Below, in pieces: positions 58,052 to 64,000 of a stretch of 64,000 bases of DNA. The position numbers and the translations under genes are program-made. Source of the DNA: Aspidiotus rigidus (Eukaryota > Arthropoda > Insecta > Hemiptera > Diaspididae); NCBI GenBank assembly GCA_035079385.1, contig JAVHKY010000013.1, forward strand, positions 17,854,001-17,918,000. The letters are read 5' to 3'. Below the pieces are notes generated by a model. That model did no database searches. It was not told where the DNA came from and saw only the letters and a program-made list of their open reading frames with translations. Position 1 is the stretch's first letter. Each line of letters begins with the position of its first letter.

Positions 58052-61000
58052 AAAGGCTCTAGCCGGGTAAGGGGGGGGGGGGGGAATGGCCTTGGTCGAA
58101 AAATGTTTCAAATATCCGTCAAAATTTCGTCCCCAATGAGAAAACTCGAAATCCAAAAAATTGGACCCATCCGCTCACTCACATGGGCTGCAGAGTCATT
58201 TTCAGGCCTAAAATCTAAATGACTGTATCTCAGGAAATAATGATCGCACAGCGATGAAACTTGGGAACATTTTAGTATCTGTGAACGTTCATCCATGGTA
58301 TTTTTTTTTAAAAACACATTCATATTTTCCCTAGTTTGTAGCAATAACAAAACTCCAAACTCGAATAAAAAAAAAGTCGGGGGGGGGGCACCTGGGAAAA
58401 ATCATTAATTTGAAGCGCCATACCATCGCCTACAACATGCATTAGTACAATAGTTCTCGGTGAGGTGGAACATTCCGAAAAAAATCAATATTTAATGAAT
58501 TTCTGTAATTTATCCATGAATAGCGGGGTGAACTACGACTGCTGCCGCAATAGACCGCGTGAAATCAATAGTCAATATTCGAGCTGAAAAATACGCACTC
58601 CTCCGTGGGATGAAATGGGAATATTGATAGACCAAAAATATATTTTTAGTATTTCGTTTATAGTCCAGTAAAATTAGCCATTGTAATAAACAATAAATGG
58701 TACAGAAGCGAAATTTGGAAAAGTTGTTGGGAACCTTCTCGTGAGTCTTTTCCCAAGTTTCCCCAACATTCTGAGTGGAGCTTTTACCCTCAGGGGGCTG
58801 CAAAGGGGAAATTTTTTAGTTTTCCAGCTCTAATTCGCGAACAAATAATTTAAGAGGAAAAATGTTCAAATAAAAATTGTTCCTCGTAAAATTTCCAATA
58901 AAGAAGATCTCTACATATTTTTTCTGTAAATGCACTGTTACACCGCTACAGCGCGTGACAAGTGAACACCTCTTGCTACTCCGTATGTGAGAATGTAGAT
59001 CAGGTATACCACGCGACGCGAGTCACCTACGACATTGTTTTCGTTGGTACTAGTAAGTCGTAGATAGGAATTATTGTAAGAAAAATAAATAATGATAAGT
59101 AAGAAAAGATAAATTTCATCTTAACCCTTTATAAACTCAAAAATTTTCAATTTTACATGCTTTTGTAACTGACTGTTTCTACTTGTAAGTATTGAAAAAG
59201 AAAAAGATTGGAGAATGAAAAGTAAATTACGGTATTGATTATAAAGTGTTGATGTCCTCTTAAAATAGTAGATGTAGAATCTATACCGAACCACATTAAT
59301 TTGTTCCCAGGCTACTCGACGCGCAGAAACAATAACTCGCATTTTTATATGGTAGAACGCAATGTACTGCGTAAATCAATGTCAATTAATATACAGAGTA
59401 GTAAGAGGTGTTCACTTGTCACGCGCTGTAGCGGCGTTACAGTGTATTTACAGAAAAAATATGTAGAGAGCTTTTTTATAGGAAATTTTGCGAGGAACAA
59501 TTTTTGTTCGAACTTTTTTTCTCTAAAATCGTTTGTTCGCGAATTAGAGCTAGAAAACTAAAAAATGTATTCTTTGTACCCCCTTGGGGAAAAGCTCCAC
59601 TCGAAATGTTGGGGAAACTTGGGGAAAGACTCATGAGAAAGTTCCCAACAACTTTTCCAAGTTTCGCTTCTGTACCATTTATTGTTTTTTTCGACCTTTA
59701 AAATGGCTAATTTTACTGGACTATTATCGATTTGGTCAATTCATATGTAAACACGTCCACCGATTAGGTGGAGTACGTTAGATTGAGAAAAATAGTTGAA
59801 ATATTCTCCATTCGCTGGAACAGTCTGAAAATAGTAGAGAAGTGAAAAAATCCCCTTGTTTCAACCTGGAAAACTGCGATTTTTCATATTTCATTCATCA
59901 AATAGGTCAAATCTTACATGAACATGTCCGCCAAGTTTGAAAAAAATGGTCAAAAAATTCTCGCTGGAACGTTTTGGAAATGACAAATAATCGAGAAAAT
60001 TCACTTTTTCACCTTGGAGGACCGTGAGTTCTGGTATTTTGTCTATCAATTACGACAAATCTTATGTAAATGCACCCGCCGAGTTGTGAAAAAATCATTA
60101 AAAAATTCTCCAGTTTCTGGGATACCCTGGAAATAGTAAAAACTCTAGGTAATCCACTTTTCCAACGTGGAAAACCGTGATTTTTCATATTCTGTTTATC
60201 AATAAGGTCAATTCTTAAGTAAATACATCCGCCGGATTGGAAAAAAATAGTCAATAAATTCTCCAGTCGCTGGAACGATCTAGAAATAGTACCAAATCCA
60301 GAGCATCCACTTTTTCAACATGGAGAGCCCTGATTTTTGGTATGTCGTTTATCAAAATGGTCAAATCTTATGTTAATACCTCCGCCGAGTTTGGAAAAAA
60401 TAGTCAATAAATTCTCCAGTCGCTGGAATAGTCTGAAAATGAAAAATTGAAAATATCTACTTTTTGAACTCGGAGAATCGTGATTTTTATATTCTATTTA
60501 TCAATAAGTTCAATTTTTAAGTAAACACATCTCTATTTCGAAAAAAATTGTCAGTAAATTCTCCAGACGTTCAGATACTATGGTCGATTCTTATAAGAAC
60601 ACTTACGCCAAGTTTTAAAAAAAATTCTCCAGTCGTTGGGACGCTCTGGAAGTATTAAAAAATCAAAGGTACACACCCGCCACTATGATTCATGTGTTAC
60701 TTTTCAATTGTGTTCCTGGTAGCCGTGCACTCGCATGATGTGGAGGAATCCTTTCCCGAGACACAATAGAAGACAATCATCTCCTTTGTATTGTCATGCT
60801 CATGAATTCCAATATATGTGAAGCATTGTCACCTCAACTCGAGAGAAGATTCCTTCACTCCATGCAAGTGCACGGCTTATAGTGACACAGTTTGTACCAC
60901 TACGTTTTCAGGGGAACAAAAATAAACATTCTACTCTTCAAAGTAAAGGAAATAAATCTTAGGGGTGGGTGTGTATCCTTGGTTTTTTACCATTTCCAGA

Positions 61001-63576
61001 GCGTCCTAGCGACTGGAGAATTTATTGACCATCTTTTTCCAACTCGTAAGACGTATTAACATCCCAGATATGACTTAATTGATAGACAACATACTAAAAA
61101 TCAGGCCTCTCCATATTGAAAAAGTGGATTTTCTGGACTTGGTACTATTTCTAGACCGTTCCAGCCACTGGAGAATTTATTGACCATTTTTTTCCAACTC
61201 GGCGGATGTATTTACATAAGAATTGACCTTATCGATAAACGGAATATGAAGAAAAGTGGATTACCTGCAGTTTTTACTATTTCCAGGGCATCCCAGAAAC
61301 TGGAGAATTTTTTGATAATTTTTTGTCAACTCGGCGGATATATTTACATGAGATTTGACGTAATTGATGAACATAATACCAAAAATCACGGCCCTCCAGG
61401 GTGAAAAAGTGAATTTTTTCGATTATTCATCATTTCCAGTACGTTCCACTGGCTGGTGAATTTTTGGACTATTTTTTCCTAACTCGGTGGACGCGTTTAC
61501 ATTATAATCGACCTAATAAATGAACAAAATACCAAAACTCATGGTCCTCCAGGGCGAAAAAGTGGATTATCTCGATTCTTTGTCATTTCCAGTACGTTCC
61601 AGCGTTTGCAGAATTTTTTGAGTACTCTTTTCAAACTCGGCGGATGTGTTTACATGAGAACTGACCTAATTGATGAATGAAATACAAGAACTCACGGTCC
61701 TTCAGGGTGAAAAAGTGAATTTTCTCGATTATTTGTCATTTCCAGAACGTTCCAGTGACTGGAGAATTTTTCGACCATTTTTTTCGAACTCGGCGAACAT
61801 GTTTACGTGAGAACTGACCTATTTGATGAATGAAATACCTAAACTCACGGCCCTCCAGTGTGAAAAAGTGGATTTTCTCGATTGTTTGTCATATCCAGAA
61901 GGTTCCAGCGGCTGGAGAATTTTTTGCCTTCAAACTCGGCGTACACGTTTACTTGAGAATTGAACGAATTGATGAATGAAATACCAAAACTCACGGTCCT
62001 CCAGGGTGAAAAAGTGAATTTTCTCGATTATTTGTCATTTCCAGAAGGTTCCAGCGGCTGGAGAATTTTTTGACTATTTTTTTCAAACTCGGCGTACACG
62101 TTTACTTGAGAATTGAACGAATTGATGAATGAAATACCAAAACTCACGGTCCTCCAGGGTGAAAAAGTGAATTTTCTCGATTATTTGTCATTTCCAAAAC
62201 GTTCCAGCGAGAATTTTTTGACCATTTTTTTCAAAGTCGGCGGACATGTTTACGTAAGAAGTGACCTATTTGATGAATGAAATATGAAAAATCGTAGTTT
62301 TCCAGGTAGAAAAAGTGGATTTTCTCACTTTTCTACTATTTTCAGACTGTTCCAGCGACTGGAGAATACTATTTTTCTCAATCTAACGTACTCCACCTGA
62401 TCGGTGAACGTCTTTACCTAAGAATTGACCTAATCGACAAACAAAATACTAAAAATATTTTTTTTTATAACTCCTGCTACGAAAGTGCGTTTTTTGTTGG
62501 TCGATTTTAGGTGTGAAAATAGCCGTTTGAGAACTCATCTACTTTGCAGGTCGTCTATTTACTTTTCTATCGTCTCCTCTCATTTTACCGCCCGCTTGCT
62601 ACATTACCACCCTGAATTCACACTTTTCTGCCCGCTCCATTCTCGACGGCCATTTTCTCTTTATTATTTTTTTTTTGTCTCCGCGATCGGGGCTCGAACC
62701 ACGCACTCCTGACTTCGCAAGGCGTTGCACTACCAGCTGCGCCGCATTGCTCCTTATTGATAGTGGGTGATAATGTTCTATGTTAGCAGCAGGAGAAATT
62801 GTGTGCAACGGCGACCGGGTGACGAGTTGACGACAAAACAAAAAACGCACACTCGTAGCCGTCGTTATAAAAAAAATCTTCCAAGACAAGGAGCGAAGCG
62901 ACTCGAGTGACTCGTTCGGCTTGCTCCGCTCGTCTTCGACTCGCGTCGCAACTACACCGAACTCGTCACTCAAAACGTCGCTTTCGCACCTTGTCATGAA
63001 ATATACTATTGGTCTATCAACATTCCCATTTCATGCCACAGAGGAGTGCGTATTTTTCACCTCGAACATTGAATATTGATTTCACGCGGTCTATTGCGGC
63101 AGCAGTCATAGTTCACCCCGCTATTCATTGATAAATCACAGAAATTCATTAAATAATATTGACTTTTTTTGGAATGTTCCACCTCACCGAGAACTATTGT
63201 ACTAATGCATGTTGTAGGCGATGGTATGGCGCTTCAAATTAATGATTTTCCCCAGGTGCCTTCCCCCCCGATTTTTTTTATTCGAGTTTGAAGTTTTGTT
63301 ATTGCTACAAACTAGGGAAAATATGAATGTTTTTTTTTTTTTTTTAAATACCATGGATGAACGTTCACAGATACTAGTTTCATCGCTGTGCGATCATCAT
63401 TTCCTGAGAGACAACCATTTGGATTTTAGGCCTGAAAATGACTGCAGCCCATGTGGGTGAGCGGATGGGCCCAATTTTTTTGATTTCGAGTTTTCTCATT
63501 GGGGACGACATTTTGACGGACATTTGCAACATTTTCCGACCAAAGCCATTCCCCCCCTTACCCAGCTAGAGCCTTT
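58052..63576. mobile_element. Giant fold-back element, 5.5 kb
   Basis: Outer inverted repeats 58052-58642 and 63001-63576 start AAAGGCTCTAGC and its complement. They share a long G/C run, TCGTCCCCAATGAGAAAACTCGAA and other blocks. Inside, tandem units of about 150-185 nt (GTCGCTGGAACG/TTCTCCAG, then GTAAA.ACAT.CGCC, then AAAATCA/GGAGG) run in one orientation at 59740-60700 and in the opposite orientation at 60960-62420. They meet at a smaller imperfect palindrome (60719-60880). The midpoint of the outer ends, 60814, coincides with that palindrome, so the whole element can fold back. A further nested palindrome (58650-58990 with 59395-59735) is present on the left only. There is no transposase. 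No target duplication was recognised. Confidence 0.85.
62665..62753 (-). repeat. tRNA-derived SINE-like segment with A-rich tail
   Basis: On the minus strand the sequence contains an A-box-like GGCGCAGCTGGTAGTGC and a B-box-like GTGGTTCGAGCCCC at tRNA spacing, followed by GAGACAAAAAAAAAATAATA as a tail. The acceptor-stem ends do not pair, so it is not a working tRNA gene. An internal pol III promoter plus A tail is the layout of a short tRNA-derived SINE. It lies in the non-palindromic right shoulder of the fold-back element. Confidence 0.6.
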
Positions 63577-64000
63577 AGTATCCTTGTATCTCGCTTTCCA
63601 CAGCACCTAGAGCCTTGAATTTTATTTTTTTAGTTTTTGAGCGGTGTATGTTATATCGAAGATGTGCAAATATTGGGATGGAGTTCGTGTAGAAGGCAGT
63701 GGTGAGAGCGTGAATACAATTCTTATTAGTTATGTTCAATAGTGAAAACCTTGAATGATTGAGGACAATTTTTTGGTCTTCATCAAGTGTGCTGCGAGAC
63801 TCTTGGTGACTTCATCCTTAAATTAATCATTGATTTATTGATTTGAGGTGTCTAGTTTCAGGAGATGGAAATATTATTTTCAATTGCCGTTTTTTTATTT
63901 TTCTATCTATTTTTTTTTTTTATTTTATCTTTTTTTTTTGAAATTAGGAAGTTCGTATTCTCTCTTTTATTCTGGAAAGAAACATTTTGCCGTTCCCATT
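63577..64000. other. Window end, no gene seen
   Basis: Unique AT-rich DNA with T runs (63910-63940). No P450 exon is visible before the window ends. Confidence 0.4.

Noticed and set aside
59504..61404. Several 65-81 codon frames in the fold-back element
   Set aside because: The same translations recur in each tandem unit and on both strands, as expected from repeats, with no conserved protein signal.
62665..62753. Functional tRNA gene
   Set aside because: The A and B boxes are recognisable but the acceptor-stem ends do not pair and the T-stem has a mismatch, so it is a SINE head or pseudogene.

Overview
This is eukaryotic DNA, most likely from an insect. A hemipteran is possible but cannot be fixed from sequence alone. 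The reasons are spliced genes with very short introns, a polyubiquitin gene with a leader intron, a CYP4-like cytochrome P450, Penelope-like retroelements, a Mutator-like transposase relic and long fold-back repeats. There is no prokaryotic gene organisation.

Layout. 0.5-4.2 kb: an intact polyubiquitin gene on the plus strand, eight head-to-tail ubiquitins plus one extra Leu, with a leader intron and two 83/84-nt introns at the same codon of repeats 4 and 5. 4.2-9 kb: AT-rich DNA with no supportable gene. 9-33.6 kb: the most unusual part, made almost entirely of reiterated plus-strand exon-intron modules of several classes. Class I (9.5-14.8 kb) has about 20 introns of 56-104 nt, most with a GTTTGA donor and most with a run of G. 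Class II (19-23.7 kb) has ten roughly 0.4-0.5 kb modules with a protein-like reading frame that continues across a splice. Class III (27.9-33.6 kb) has conventional GTAAG-type donors. Several exons keep open frames of 45-160 codons unlike any family I recognise. The locus is either a decayed, rapidly expanding multi-exon gene family or a long noncoding transcript. An AT-rich island with three small minus-strand reading frames (24.15-24.94 kb) interrupts it.

34-43.2 kb is mobile-element territory: a degraded non-LTR retrotransposon tail, a head-to-head pair of Penelope-like copies, a lone GIY-YIG fragment, and a nearly intact Penelope-like element inserted with a 12-nt target duplication into a Mutator-like transposase relic.

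44.6-56.5 kb holds the first five exons of a CYP4-clan P450, about 205 residues. Its I-helix and haem-binding exons would lie beyond the window. Its 4-6 kb introns are filled with a further Penelope relic, hairpins, minisatellites and a fold-back structure. 57-64 kb holds the third copy of a dispersed repeat found at 26, 47 and 57 kb, then a giant 5.5 kb fold-back element centred near 60.81 kb, which carries a tRNA-derived SINE-like segment.

Only polyubiquitin and the P450 look like functional conserved genes. The rest is repeat-derived or of unproven coding status.
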